From Halomonas faecis (lineage in GTDB: Bacteria > Pseudomonadota > Gammaproteobacteria > Pseudomonadales > Halomonadaceae), in the NCBI RefSeq assembly GCF_010993975.1, contig NZ_JAACZO010000001.1:124001-188000 (forward strand): DNA of 64,000 nt. The letters run 5' to 3'. The position numbers and the translations under genes are program-made. Under the pieces are notes generated by a model. That model did not search any database. It saw nothing but the letters and a program-made list of their open reading frames with translations, and was not told the origin of the DNA. Shown piece by piece: positions 1-9,592 of the stretch. Within the stretch, counting starts at the first letter, position 1, and every line of letters starts with the position of its first letter.

Positions 1-975
1 GTCGAGCACGTCGTTGTCGCGGTTGTAGTGGATGCCCATGCTCTGCTCCTGGATGAAGGCGTTGTGGCACACCGCGTCGAGCTGCAGGGAGGCGGCCAGC
101 GTCAGCGGGCCGAGCGGGCAGTGCGGGGCCAGCGCCACGTCGTGGGCAGAGGCCAGGGCGGCGATCTTCAAGCCCTCGCTGATGCCGCCGCAGTGGGAGA
201 GGTCGGGCTGGATGATGTCGATCATGCCGTCGGCGAGCAGGTCGCGGAACGCGAAGCGGCTATGCAGCCGTTCGCCGGTGGCCAGGGGGTAGCCCAGACT
301 GCCGGCGATTTGGCCCAGGCAGGGCAGGTGCTCCGGCGCCACCGGTTCCTCGACGAACATCGGGTGGAAGGGTTCCAACTCGCGAAGCAGCGCCTTGGCC
401 ATGGGGCGATGCACCCGGCCGTGGAAGTCGATGCCGATGCCGACGTCGGGGCCCACGGCATGGCGGGCTTCCGCCACGCGCGCTACCGCTTCGTCGACCT
501 TGCGGTGGCTGTCGACGATCGCAAGCTCCGGGATGGCGTTCATCTTGAAGGCCGTAAAACCCTGCGCCACCAGGGCCTTGGCGCCGGCACCCACGTCACT
601 GGGTCGGTCGCCGCCGGTCCAGGCGTACATGCGCATTCGGTCGCGCACGGCGCCGCCCAGGAGCTGGTGCACCGGTACGCCCAGGTCGCGTCCCTTGAGA
701 TCCCACAGTGCCTGGTCGATGCCGGCGATGGCGCTCATCAGGATCGGCCCGCCGCGGTAGAAGCCGGCGCGGTACAGGGTATTCCACAGGTGCTCGATGC
801 GGTGCGGGTCCTGACCGACCAGGTAGTCGGCGAGTTCATGGACGGCTGCCTCAACGGTGGCGGCGCGACCCTCGACGACCGGCTCGCCCCAACCGTAGCA
901 GCCCGCGTCGGTCTCGATCTTGAGAAACAGCCAGCGCGGCGGGACCTGCCAGGTCTTGAGTCGGGTGATCTTCAT
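1..975 (-). CDS. dgoD: D-galactonate dehydratase DgoD (C-terminus off the window)
   Basis: This enolase-superfamily enzyme dehydrates D-galactonate to 2-keto-3-deoxy-D-galactonate in the DeLey-Doudoroff pathway. The frame opens with ATG at 975 ([15 protein letters not shown]) and stays open to base 1, giving 325 codons of a family that is about 382 residues long, so roughly 55-60 residues are missing at the edge. The residues I remember as essential in E. coli DgoD all fall at the same numbers here: metal ligands Asp183, Glu209 and Glu235, and catalytic His185 and His285. The N-terminal capping domain and the [15 protein letters not shown] barrel motif are typical. It lies 16 bases after the GntR gene on the same strand, so the two are probably co-transcribed. 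Confidence 0.94.
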   Translation of the reverse strand, partial: MKITRLKTWQVPPRWLFLKIETDAGCYGWGEPVVEGRAATVEAAVHELADYLVGQDPHRIEHLWNTLYRAGFYRGGPILMSAIAGIDQALWDLKGRDLGVPVHQLLGGAVRDRMRMYAWTGGDRPSDVGAGAKALVAQGFTAFKMNAIPELAIVDSHRKVDEAVARVAEARHAVGPDVGIGIDFHGRVHRPMAKALLRELEPFHPMFVEEPVAPEHLPCLGQIAGSLGYPLATGERLHSRFAFRDLLADGMIDIIQPDLSHCGGISEGLKIAALASAHDVALAPHCPLGPLTLAASLQLDAVCHNAFIQEQSMGIHYNRDNDVLD

Positions 976-991
976 GGTGTCTCCCTCCGGT

Positions 992-1765
992 TCAGCTCTC
1001 GGGCTCGGTCGCCGAGGCGGTGACGGGGTGGGTGTCGGTGACGATGCCCAAGTCGATGGCGGTGCGCCGCAACACCTCCCGGGCGGCACGTTCGGCGGCG
1101 TCCGGGTCATGACGGCGGATGGCCTCCAACACTCGGCCATGGCGCGTCAGGCTGTCGCCCAGTCCGTCGTGAAACCGATGGACCTGGGCCTGGGAGCCCT
1201 GGATCAGGGCGATGATCGAGGGGCGCAGCAGGTGGCCCATCTGGCGCCATACCAAGTTGTGGCTGGCGCGGTAGATGGCGTCGTGGAAAGCCACGTCGTA
1301 CTCCACGTGCTGGTCTCGGGCCTCGGGCGCGGCGGCGGTGCGGGTCATGCCGTGGAAGGCGGCCTCCAGGCGTTCGAGGTCCGCCTCCTCGGCGGCCTGC
1401 GCGGCAAGGCGGGCGAGTACCGGCTCGGCCGAGTAGCGGAAGGCGAGAATCTCGCGCACCAGCTTGGGGTCGAGGCTCTCGATGCCGGTCATCCAGTCGC
1501 TGATCAACGGGTCGAGCAGGTGCCACTCGGAGACCTCGCGCACCCGGCTGCCGCGCCCGGCGGTGCGCTCGATCAGGCCGGTGGCGGTGAGGCTGGCCAG
1601 CGCATTGCGCACCTGATTGCGGCTCACCGCGAAGTGGGTACAGAGATCCAGCTCCCGCGGGAAGGCGTCGCCGGGCTGCCAGCGGCCGGCCAGCAGCGCC
1701 CGGGCCAGCAGCCGGGCCAGCGCCTCGGCGCCGCCGCGGTGGTGGGGAAGGCCATCCAGGGACAT
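992..1765 (-). CDS. GntR-family FCD-domain regulator, probably of galactonate genes
   Basis: A 257-residue FadR-subfamily transcription factor. Residues of about 8-77 form the winged helix ([20 protein letters not shown]), and about 95-230 form an all-helical FCD ligand domain with the metal-site residues Asp and His in [16 protein letters not shown]. It directly precedes dgoD on the same strand, the arrangement expected of a DgoR-type repressor answering to galactonate. A perfect 15-base inverted repeat 41 bases upstream of its start is a good operator candidate. Family assignment is secure; the galactonate ligand is inferred from the neighbour only. Confidence 0.85.
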   Translation of the reverse strand: MSLDGLPHHRGGAEALARLLARALLAGRWQPGDAFPRELDLCTHFAVSRNQVRNALASLTATGLIERTAGRGSRVREVSEWHLLDPLISDWMTGIESLDPKLVREILAFRYSAEPVLARLAAQAAEEADLERLEAAFHGMTRTAAAPEARDQHVEYDVAFHDAIYRASHNLVWRQMGHLLRPSIIALIQGSQAQVHRFHDGLGDSLTRHGRVLEAIRRHDPDAAERAAREVLRRTAIDLGIVTDTHPVTASATEPES

Positions 1766-1805
1766 GGCTAAGCAATCCTGAGCGGGATGTCGTGGCTAGC
1801 CTATT

Positions 1806-1820
1806 AAATGTCTGACATTT
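1806..1820. promoter_or_regulatory. Perfect inverted repeat, candidate operator for the GntR regulator
   Basis: AAATGTC-T-GACATTT is a perfect 7+1+7 palindrome, 41 bases upstream of the GntR start and the only strong dyad in this gap. Short palindromes of this kind are usual binding sites for FCD-type GntR proteins; the assignment to this regulator is inference. Confidence 0.55.
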
Positions 1821-1838
1821 TGGCAAACCCAATACGAA

Positions 1839-1862
1839 GACCCCGGGCATCGGCCCGGGGTC
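1839..1862 (-). terminator. Hairpin downstream of the NCS1 transporter gene
   Basis: A perfect 10-base-pair stem (GACCCCGGGC / GCCCGGGGTC) with a 4-base loop lies 60 bases beyond the transporter stop. On the minus strand it is followed by a partly T-rich stretch without a real T run, so it is a plausible but not classical terminator. Confidence 0.5.
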
Positions 1863-1922
1863 GCATCACTGTCGTCGTTGTGGGTGTAGCCGCCGTCCGT
1901 CCGGTCGGACGGCGGGCCTGGA

Positions 1923-3299
1923 TCACTGGCAGAAGCGCTGGCAGGGCGCCCAATGCTTCATCAGCAGGTAATAGGTGAGGCCGGCCGGGATCAGGCTGGC
2001 GTACCAGGAGACGGCGGAAAAGGCGAGGGCGGCGACGATGCCCACGCCGGTGGCGATCACCGCGGCGAGATTGACGCCCTGGTAGGGGCCGGTGGCGTCG
2101 TAGAGCTTGTCGAGATCCAGGGTGCGGCGGCGGATGACGTAGTAGTCGACCACCAGTACGGCGAAGATCGGGCCGAGGAAGGCGGAGTAGGTCTGCACGA
2201 AGAGCTGCAGGCCCGCTGCGGATTCCGGCTGCACCAGCTTCCAGGGGAAGGTGGCGAAGGCCAGCAGACCGACGATCACGGTGGCGACCGGATACTTCAT
2301 CTTGAACACGTCCATCAGCACGTAGGTCGGTGGCACCACGTTGTTGAGCACGTTGGTGGTCACCTGGGCGAAGGCGATGAACAGCAGGGTGGTCATCAGC
2401 AGCGGCGTGTTGTCCACGGCGTTGGCGAACACCTGGATCGGGTCCGCGGTGCCGGTGGCCTCGGAGACCATGAAGCCGATCAGCCCCATGAACAGCGTGC
2501 AGGGCAAAATCGACATGGCGTAGATGGTGGTCAGCAGCCCCGGCCCGGTGCCGTGCTTGTGCTCGCGGGAGTAGTCGCTGACGTTGAGCATCATGGTGCT
2601 GTAGATGCCCAAAAAGAGCATGGTGGCGCCCCAGAACGGCATGCCCCAGGAGCCTTCCATGGTCAGCAGGCTCGCCGAGAGCTCGTCGCCGTAGCGCTGC
2701 ACCGTGGCGTAGAACATGTAGACCAGCGAGGCGAGGATGAAGGCGCTGCCGATGTTCTCCAGCCACTTGATGCCCTGGAAGCCCGTCACCGACAGACCGA
2801 TCTGGAGCAGTTGGAAACTGATGAAGTAGAACACCAGGTTGTCGAAGCCGAACAGGGTGGCGGAAACCATGTTCAAGGCGCCAGCGCCGATCCAACTCTG
2901 GAAACCATACCAGACGATGGCTGGCACGGCGCGCACCAGCCCCGGAATCCGCGTGCCGGCGAAGCCGAAGGCGCTGCGCGTCTGGACCATGAAGGGAATG
3001 CCGTACTTGTAGCCGGCGGCACCGTTGATGGCGAGCGCGATGCCGATGACGAAACAGCCGATGGCGATGGCCAGGGTGGCCTGGATCAGGTTCAGCGTGC
3101 CCACCACGCTGGAGCCCATGGCGAAGGTGCCGATGGACACGCAACCGCCGAACCAGGCCAGGAAGTAGGAGGGGCGCCCCATGATGCGGGTTTGTTGGGG
3201 CGCCAGGCTTTCGTCGCCGGGTGCCTTGGTGATGCCGGCTTGGCCGGCAGCGTGAGCGGCCGGCTCGGCGGCCGTGTCGTGGGTAGTGGGGGTGGTCAT
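1923..3299 (-). CDS. NCS1-family permease, probably for allantoin or hydantoins
   Basis: A 458-residue inner-membrane transporter of the nucleobase-cation-symport-1 family (relatives: PucI, Mhp1/HyuP, CodB). About 40 hydrophilic residues precede the membrane domain, which begins near GRPSYFLAWFGGCVSIGTF, and roughly twelve hydrophobic segments follow. Motifs such as IVWYGFQSWIGAGALN and the NVSDYSR segment are typical. It is the second gene of a minus-strand unit after the allantoin racemase (147 bases between) and lies back to back with allantoinase, which points to allantoin import. Uracil, cytosine or hydantoin are the alternatives for this family. Confidence 0.85.
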   Translation of the reverse strand: MTTPTTHDTAAEPAAHAAGQAGITKAPGDESLAPQQTRIMGRPSYFLAWFGGCVSIGTFAMGSSVVGTLNLIQATLAIAIGCFVIGIALAINGAAGYKYGIPFMVQTRSAFGFAGTRIPGLVRAVPAIVWYGFQSWIGAGALNMVSATLFGFDNLVFYFISFQLLQIGLSVTGFQGIKWLENIGSAFILASLVYMFYATVQRYGDELSASLLTMEGSWGMPFWGATMLFLGIYSTMMLNVSDYSREHKHGTGPGLLTTIYAMSILPCTLFMGLIGFMVSEATGTADPIQVFANAVDNTPLLMTTLLFIAFAQVTTNVLNNVVPPTYVLMDVFKMKYPVATVIVGLLAFATFPWKLVQPESAAGLQLFVQTYSAFLGPIFAVLVVDYYVIRRRTLDLDKLYDATGPYQGVNLAAVIATGVGIVAALAFSAVSWYASLIPAGLTYYLLMKHWAPCQRFCQ

Positions 3300-3446
3300 G
3301 TCGGAGACCTCGCACGTCGTTGCTGGATGTTGTGGTTATGCGCCGAAGCGTGGCTTCGGTTGCTGGTGCGGCGTGGCGTGTTCGCGGGGCGGTTGTGGTT
3401 GTCGTGGCAGGGCGCCGGACGGCGCGCTGAGGTCGTGCAAACGTCG

Positions 3447-4193
3447 TCAGCGGAGTGCCGACGAGTTGGCATAGTGTTCGAAATGGCCGGTGAAGGCCTT
3501 GGGACGGGGAAAGGCCAAATCGCCGTGCTTGCTGGTGCTTAGCCCCAGGCCGACCAGCGCCTCGGCCAGCTTGATGGCGGCGGTGACGCCTTCCACCACG
3601 GGTAGGCCCACGGCGTCGCTGATCTCGCCGGTCAGTTTCGCCATGCCGCCGCAACCGAGGACGATGGCGCCGATGCCGTCCTCGTCTCGGGCGCGGCGGC
3701 TCTCGTCGATGATGCGTCCAAGGGCGGCGTCGCCACTCTCCTCCAGATCGAGCACCGGGATCTCCGCGGCACGCACCCGCCGACAGTGGTGGGTGAAGCC
3801 GTATTGCGCCAGCAGGTGCTCGGCGATGATGCCGGTACGCCCCAGGGTGGTGACGATGGAGAAGCGGGTGCTGATCAGGGTCGCCATGTGGAAGGCCGCC
3901 TCGGCGATGCCGATCACTGGCGCGCGGGTCAGTTCGCGTGCGGCCAGCAGCCCCGGGTCGCCAAAGCAGGCGATCACGTAGGCGTCCGTTTCCTCGCGCT
4001 CGCCCTCGATGATCTCATCGATCACTCCCACTGCTGCGACCGCTTCGTCGAAGTGGCTCTCGATGGAGGCCGGGCCGCTGTCCGGCTGAGTGGCGATGAT
4101 CCGTGTGCCGGGGGCGGCGATGCTCTGAGCGGCCTCTCCCATGGCTGCGGTCATGGCGTGAGTGGTGTTGGGATTGATGACCCGAATTCGCAT
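3447..4193 (-). CDS. hpxA: Allantoin racemase (HpxA-like, Asp/Glu/hydantoin racemase family)
   Basis: A 248-residue cytosolic enzyme of the Asp/Glu/hydantoin racemase superfamily, which uses two cysteines for proton transfer. The start MRIRVINPNTT is the classic family N-terminus. The two catalytic cysteines are visible as Cys76 (ACFGDPG) and Cys181 (LGCGGM). In Klebsiella-type hpx clusters this protein interconverts R- and S-allantoin so that a stereospecific allantoinase can use both. The divergent puuE gene and downstream NCS1 permease fit that role. Hydantoin racemase is the alternative. Two TTGTNNACAA boxes lie 20-52 bases upstream of the start codon. Confidence 0.83.
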   Translation of the reverse strand: MRIRVINPNTTHAMTAAMGEAAQSIAAPGTRIIATQPDSGPASIESHFDEAVAAVGVIDEIIEGEREETDAYVIACFGDPGLLAARELTRAPVIGIAEAAFHMATLISTRFSIVTTLGRTGIIAEHLLAQYGFTHHCRRVRAAEIPVLDLEESGDAALGRIIDESRRARDEDGIGAIVLGCGGMAKLTGEISDAVGLPVVEGVTAAIKLAEALVGLGLSTSKHGDLAFPRPKAFTGHFEHYANSSALR

Positions 4194-4212
4194 GGCAAGG
4201 GCTCTCGGTTCT

Positions 4213-4245
4213 TTGTGGACAAGGATTCGATGTTTTTGTACACAA
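4213..4245. promoter_or_regulatory. Two TTGTNNACAA boxes upstream of hpxA
   Basis: TTGTGGACAA (4213-4222) and TTGTACACAA (4236-4245) match the dyad TTGT-NN-ACAA exactly, with centres 23 bases apart, about two helical turns. The same dyad occurs near-perfectly at puuE and perfectly in front of the GntR gene at 14424, suggesting that this regulator controls import and racemisation. Confidence 0.55.
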
Positions 4246-4494
4246 AGATAGAGTGCCGATCTCTGGAGTGCAAGGACGTTTTTTCAGGGCTTCGTCATCA
4301 GTTTTTTGACAAATGAAAACAGTGGGTTGGAGTTCTAGCGAGCGCTTGCCGAATGGAGCTCTCGTCGCGTGCTGCCGCTGCCGGGCCGGCGCGTGCGGCC
4401 GACCGTGCGTGACGGCAGCTCGGTCGGGTGATGGCTGGGTGGGGCGGGAACATCGGGGGGTCTTGCAATGCATCGGGAGGCGGCATAGCGTGTA

Positions 4495-4504
4495 TTGTAT
4501 ACAC
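4495..4504. promoter_or_regulatory. TTGTATACAC box upstream of puuE
   Basis: TTGTATACAC contains the 8-base palindrome TGTATACA and differs by one base from the perfect box in front of the GntR regulator. It lies 58 bases upstream of the puuE start, a reasonable operator position. Confidence 0.5.
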
Positions 4505-4562
4505 AAACTGTCGTGTCGCTTCCCGAGAGCGGCACGAGTCAACAACAATCTGGATCGTCGCC

Positions 4563-5519
4563 ATGTCGTCTTCTTCGTCCGTCTTTCCCGTTCCCAGTGA
4601 CTATCCCCGCGACCTGATCGGCTACGGCCGTACGCCACCCTATGCCAACTGGCCCGGCAATGCCCGCATCGCCGTGCAGTTCGTGCTCAACTACGAGGAG
4701 GGGGGCGAGAACTGCGTGCTGCACGGTGATGCCGGCTCCGAGCAGTTCCTCTCCGAGATCATCGGCGCGCCGGCCTTTCCCGACCGTCACTTGAGCATGG
4801 AGTCGATCTACGAGTACGGCTCGCGGGCGGGGGTGTGGCGCATCCTGCGCGAATTCGAGCGCCGCGGCCTGCCGCTCACCGTGTTCGGCGTGGCCATGGC
4901 GCTGGAGCGCCACCCCGAGGTGGCCCACGCCTTCCAGGAACTGGGCCATGAGGTCGCCTGCCACGGTTATCGCTGGATCCACTATCAGGAGGTCCCGGAG
5001 GCAATCGAGCGCGAGCATCTGCAGAAGGCCATGGCGATCTTCCAGCGCCTCTACGGCGAGAAGCCGCTGGGCTGGTACACCGGCCGCGACAGCCCCAACA
5101 CCCGCCGGCTGGTGCTCGACGAGGGCGGCTTCCTCTACGACAGCGACTACTACGGCGACGACCTGCCGTTCTGGACGCGCGCGACGGACAGCCAGGGCCG
5201 GGCACACGACCACCTGATCGTGCCCTATACCCTGGACAGCAACGACATGCGCTTCGCCGCGCCGCAGGGCTTCAATACCGCCGAGCACTTCTTCACCTAT
5301 CTACGCGATGCCTTCGACGTGCTCTATGAAGAGGGTGAGGAGACGCCCAAGATGCTCTCGGTAGGCATGCACTGCCGCCTGCTCGGTCGCCCCGGCCGCT
5401 TCCGCGCCCTGCAGCGCTTCCTCGACCACATCGAGGCTCACGACCGGGTGTGGGTGGCGCGGCGCGTCGATATCGCGCGGCACTGGGTGGAGCATCACCC
5501 GGTAACCACTGATCGATGA
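4563..5519 (+). CDS. puuE: Allantoinase PuuE (polysaccharide-deacetylase fold)
   Basis: A 318-residue cytosolic hydrolase that opens the hydantoin ring of S-allantoin to allantoate. It belongs to the PuuE/HpxB type, a NodB-like carbohydrate-esterase-4 fold unrelated to the metal-dependent amidohydrolase AllB. Family marks are the N-terminal RDLIGYGRTPPYANWPGNAR, the FVLNYEEGGENC strand, LGHEVACHGYRWIHY and GWYTGRDSPNTRRL. ATG 4563 is chosen because upstream in-frame codons do not resemble the family and the protein then begins as its relatives do. It faces hpxA and its permease divergently and is followed by repeat-rich DNA and then allE. Confidence 0.93.
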   Translation: MSSSSSVFPVPSDYPRDLIGYGRTPPYANWPGNARIAVQFVLNYEEGGENCVLHGDAGSEQFLSEIIGAPAFPDRHLSMESIYEYGSRAGVWRILREFERRGLPLTVFGVAMALERHPEVAHAFQELGHEVACHGYRWIHYQEVPEAIEREHLQKAMAIFQRLYGEKPLGWYTGRDSPNTRRLVLDEGGFLYDSDYYGDDLPFWTRATDSQGRAHDHLIVPYTLDSNDMRFAAPQGFNTAEHFFTYLRDAFDVLYEEGEETPKMLSVGMHCRLLGRPGRFRALQRFLDHIEAHDRVWVARRVDIARHWVEHHPVTTDR

Positions 5520-5588
5520 CATCGTTCGAATGATTCGACCTGGCTGGCAGCCTAGGGTCGTCGGGGAATAGGCCGTTACCCGCGGCGA

Positions 5589-5700
5589 GAGGCGCCGGGG
5601 GCAGGGCGAAGAGGGGGTCCGATGCCAGGGATGGCATCGGTAGCGCCCAGGGAAGGGTTCACAGCGCCCCCTCGTAGCCCTGTCGCCGGAACAGCCTCGA
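5589..5700 (+). repeat. Family-I structured intergenic repeat, copy A
   Basis: About 112 bases between puuE and allE. Layout: outer stem CAGGGC (5602-5607) with GCCCTG (5677-5682); second helix GAGGGGG (5611-5617) with CCCCCTC (5667-5673); inner stem CCGATGCC (5619-5626) with GGCATCGG (5633-5640) closing an AGGGAT loop; then the constant strand TAGCGCCCAGGGA. Four more copies occur in this window with different but complementary stem arms. Short reading frames across it are by-products of the repeat. Confidence 0.85.
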
Positions 5701-5760
5701 ACGCTACCGACCTCAGCAAAGCCGTATCCTTGGTCAATAACGCTTTTTGCAGGACACATC

Positions 5761-6585
5761 ATGAGCCAACGCACCTACTACGCCCCCCACGGCGGCCACC
5801 CGCCCCAGACTCAGCTGCTCTCCGACCGGGCGGTGTTCACCGAGGCCTACGCCGTCATTCCCAAGGGAGTGATGCGCGACATCGTCACCAGCAACCTGCC
5901 GTTCTGGGAGGCCACCCGCCTGTGGGTGCTGGCGCGCCCGCTCTCCGGCTTCGCCGAGACCTTCTCCCAGTACATCATGGAGGTCGGCCCCGATGGCGGC
6001 AGCGAACGCCCCGAGCTCGACTCCGCTGCCGAGGGCGTGCTTTTCGTGGTGGAAGGCGAGATGACCCTGACCGTCGGCGGTGAGCGCCACCGCATGGTGC
6101 CTGGCGGCTACGCCTTCCTGCCGCCGGGCAGCGACTGGCAGCTGCGCAACGAGTCCGGCGCCCCGGTGCGCTTCCACTGGGTGCGCAAGGCCTACGAGTT
6201 CGTCGAGGGCATCGCGGTGCCGGAAGCGTTCGTGGTCAACGAGAATGACATCGCACCCAACGAGATGCCGGACACCGAGGGACGCTGGGCCACCACGCGC
6301 TTCGTCGACCCGGAAGACGTGCGTCACGACATGCACGTCAACATCGTCACCTTCCAGCCCGGGGCAGTGATTCCCTTCGACGAGACCCACGTCATGGAGC
6401 ACGGCCTCTACGTGCTGGAAGGGAAGGCGGTCTACCACCTGAACCAGGACTGGGTCGAGGTCGAGGCCGGCGATTTCATGTGGCTGCGCGCCTTCTGCCC
6501 CCAGGCCTGCTACGCCGGCGGCCCGGGGCCGTTCCGTTATTTGCTGTACAAGGACGTGAACCGCCACGCGGCGCTGCGGCTGTGA
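5761..6585 (+). CDS. allE: (S)-ureidoglycine aminohydrolase AllE
   Basis: A 274-residue bicupin that releases ammonia from S-ureidoglycine to give S-ureidoglycolate. The N-terminal cupin spans roughly residues 60-140 (EGVLFVVEGEMTLTVGG, PPGSDW) and the catalytic C-terminal cupin about 190-260. In the latter, DETHVMEHGLYVLEG carries the Glu and His ligands for manganese, and FCPQACYAGG supplies the last ligand region. Length and motifs match E. coli AllE/YlbA. Its substrate normally comes from allantoate amidohydrolase AllC, which is not encoded in this window. A family-I repeat lies in its leader and a family-II repeat begins within ten bases of its stop codon. Confidence 0.94.
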   Translation: MSQRTYYAPHGGHPPQTQLLSDRAVFTEAYAVIPKGVMRDIVTSNLPFWEATRLWVLARPLSGFAETFSQYIMEVGPDGGSERPELDSAAEGVLFVVEGEMTLTVGGERHRMVPGGYAFLPPGSDWQLRNESGAPVRFHWVRKAYEFVEGIAVPEAFVVNENDIAPNEMPDTEGRWATTRFVDPEDVRHDMHVNIVTFQPGAVIPFDETHVMEHGLYVLEGKAVYHLNQDWVEVEAGDFMWLRAFCPQACYAGGPGPFRYLLYKDVNRHAALRL

Positions 6586-6591
6586 AAACTG

Positions 6592-6695
6592 GCTGCGCTC
6601 GGTCATGCGGCGTTGAAAATCGTCTTAAAATGCTCATTTACACTAGTAAACTCCGCTTTTTCGACGATTTTCGCCTTGCCTGACCTTCGCTCGCC
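6592..6695 (+). repeat. Family-II structured intergenic repeat, copy 1
   Basis: About 100 bases starting right after the allE stop. Nested helices: GGTCA (6601-6605) with TGACC (6681-6685); GGCG (6609-6612) with CGCC (6672-6675); GAAAATCGTC (6615-6624) with GACGATTTTC (6663-6672, the GGCG/CGCC pair competing at the last base); AAAA with TTTT; and TTTAC (6637-6641) with GTAAA (6646-6650). The second copy, after doeC, keeps TGCTCATTTAC, GTAAACTCCGC and CTTCGCTCGC but has different, still complementary, stem arms. Confidence 0.75.
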
Positions 6696-6719
6696 GAGTT
6701 TTCCGAATCTAAGCGGCCT

Positions 6720-6916
6720 AGGGGCGCCGGGGACAGGCCTGGAGGGGGTCCGATGCCATGGGTGAGAAGCACTGCTTCGAACGGGCTGGCCATGGATGGC
6801 CAGCACCGGTCCTGCAAGCGGAGCAGGACGCGAGAGCGAAGCAGGGCATCGGTAGCGCCCAGGGAGGGGTTCTCAGCGCCCCCGAACAGGCCTGTCGCCG
6901 GATCAGCCCCGAGTAG
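6720..6916 (+). repeat. Family-I structured intergenic repeat, copy B (expanded)
   Basis: This copy sits in front of allA. Its outer stem is ACAGGCCTG (6733-6741) with CAGGCCTGT (6887-6895), then GGGGG with CCCCC, then the inner stem CCGATGCC (6750-6757) with GGCATCGG (6845-6852). Instead of a 6-base loop it has an 87-base insert with further hairpins: GAAGCA/TGCTTC (6766-6778), GCTGGCC-ATGGAT-GGCCAGC (6785-6804) and GTCCTGC/GCAGGAC (6809-6829). The middle one repeats the family design, including its loop. Confidence 0.8.
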
Positions 6917-6943
6917 AGGGGCAGTCTTGTTCAGGAGATCGAT

Positions 6944-7432
6944 ATGCTGGAACTGAAAGCCGCGCCGCTGACGCCGGAGGCCTTCGCCCCCTTCGGCGAC
7001 GTCATCGACACGCGTATCGCCGACTATTTTCACATCAACGCCGGACGTACCCGGCGCTACCACGACCTGGCCAGGGTCGAGACCCTGGGCGAAGGGGCTC
7101 GCACGCTGATCAGCCTTTTCGTCAGCCGGCCGGTGACGCTGCCCCTCGAACTCGACTTCCTCGAGCGTCATCCGCTGGGCAGCCAGGCCTTCATGCCGCT
7201 CCATGAGGAAAGGTTCGTGATCGTTGTCGCGCCACCAGGCGACAGCATCGACCCGAGCGAGGTGCGCGCCTTCGTTACCGATGGCCGCCAGGGGGTCAAC
7301 TACCGCACCGGGACCTGGCATGCCATTCAGTCGGTGCTGGAGCGCGAGGGCGAGTTCCTGGTCGTCGACCGCGGCGGCGAGGGCCATAACTGTGACGAGC
7401 ATCCACTCGCGGTCCGTGTGACCCTGGAGTGA
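6944..7432 (+). CDS. allA: Ureidoglycolate lyase AllA
   Basis: A 162-residue cytosolic enzyme that splits S-ureidoglycolate into glyoxylate and urea, completing allantoin breakdown and feeding Gcl. Family motifs: LTPEAFAPFGDVID at the N-terminus, LERHPLGSQAFMPL, VAPPG, and the C-terminal GVNYRTGTWHA. Length is normal for AllA (about 160). A GAGATCGAT leader precedes the ATG; the start agrees with the family N-terminus (MLELKAAPLTPEAF). It is followed 37 bases later by a strong intrinsic terminator, so puuE/allE/allA are separated transcriptionally from gcl. Confidence 0.94.
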   Translation: MLELKAAPLTPEAFAPFGDVIDTRIADYFHINAGRTRRYHDLARVETLGEGARTLISLFVSRPVTLPLELDFLERHPLGSQAFMPLHEERFVIVVAPPGDSIDPSEVRAFVTDGRQGVNYRTGTWHAIQSVLEREGEFLVVDRGGEGHNCDEHPLAVRVTLE

Positions 7433-7468
7433 GCCCGCGAGAGGATTTCCTCTGAGCTTCATTCGATG

Positions 7469-7498
7469 CCCAGGCAGTTGATAGAGCCTGGGTTTTTT
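7469..7498 (+). terminator. Rho-independent terminator after allA
   Basis: CCCAGGC (7469-7475) pairs with GCCTGGG (7486-7492) around a 10-base loop and is followed at once by six T residues (7493-7498). It is the most classical terminator in the window. Confidence 0.9.
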
Positions 7499-7537
7499 GT
7501 GGATCTTCAGTAATGTGAAAATATTTTCCATAAAAAA

Positions 7538-7575
7538 TTGACAGCCAGGCGGTGGCTGTCTAGCTTCGTATACAG
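7538..7575 (+). promoter_or_regulatory. gcl promoter with overlapping operators
   Basis: TTGACA (7538-7543) is a consensus -35 box; 17 bases later TAGCTT (7561-7566) could be a weak -10. The spacer contains a perfect inverted repeat GACAGCCA (7540-7547) / TGGCTGTC (7553-7560). Directly after the -10 lies TCGTATACAG (7566-7575), which shares its GTATACA core with the puuE and GntR boxes. Both positions would let a bound protein block RNA polymerase. Confidence 0.55.
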
Positions 7576-7643
7576 AAAAGGATTCAGAAATAATTTCCAC
7601 AATCTGGTTCCCAATAACAACACCACTCACGGGAGGATCCGTC

Positions 7644-9419
<1,776 letters not shown>

Positions 9420-9468
9420 GAGACCCTGCGATTCATCACCGTTTCGATTGATTGCCAGGACGCGCCGA

Positions 9469-9550
9469 GAGGCGCCGGTGACAGGGCGTAGAGGAGGTCC
9501 TTCGCCATGGATGGCGAAGGTAGCGCCCAGGGAGGGGTTCACAGCGCCTC
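9469..9550 (+). repeat. Family-I structured intergenic repeat, copy C (3' truncated)
   Basis: Lies between gcl and hyi. The inner stem is CCTTCGCC (9499-9506) with GGCGAAGG (9513-9520) around an ATGGAT loop, different in sequence from copies A, D and E yet fully paired. The constant strand TAGCGCCCAGGGA and GGGTTCACAGCGCC follow. The 3' outer arm is not recognisable, so this copy is probably truncated. Confidence 0.8.
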
Positions 9551-9592
9551 ACAGCACAGTGCGAGTCCTGGTCACGACCCAAGGAGACGACC

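Larger units (their letters stand above)
4194..4562. promoter_or_regulatory. Divergent control region between hpxA and puuE
   Basis: This 369-base gap holds the promoters of both the minus-strand racemase/permease unit and the plus-strand puuE gene. Apart from the three TTGTNNACAA-like boxes listed separately, the parts next to hpxA (about 4225-4320) and puuE (about 4490-4550) are visibly AT-richer than the GC-rich middle. I see no small gene here and cannot fix -35/-10 boxes with confidence. Confidence 0.6.

Noticed and set aside
1953..3542. A 529-codon open frame antisense to the NCS1 permease gene
   Set aside because: It mirrors the permease and racemase genes, has a Gly/His/Asp-biased composition typical of GC-rich antisense frames, and shows no domain.
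4441..4475. GGAAC at 4448 as a third ECF-type promoter upstream of puuE
   Set aside because: No CGTC or similar -10 element follows at 16-18 bases, unlike the two exact matches near 42.4 kb.
4428..4562. Upstream extension of the puuE frame
   Set aside because: It would include the operator-like box and promoter region, and PuuE relatives start near ATG 4563.
5622..6083. Short reading frames over the repeats that encode VAPREGFTAP-like peptides, seen at several gaps
   Set aside because: They recur only because the repeat DNA recurs; their frames run into other genes out of phase and have no ribosome sites.
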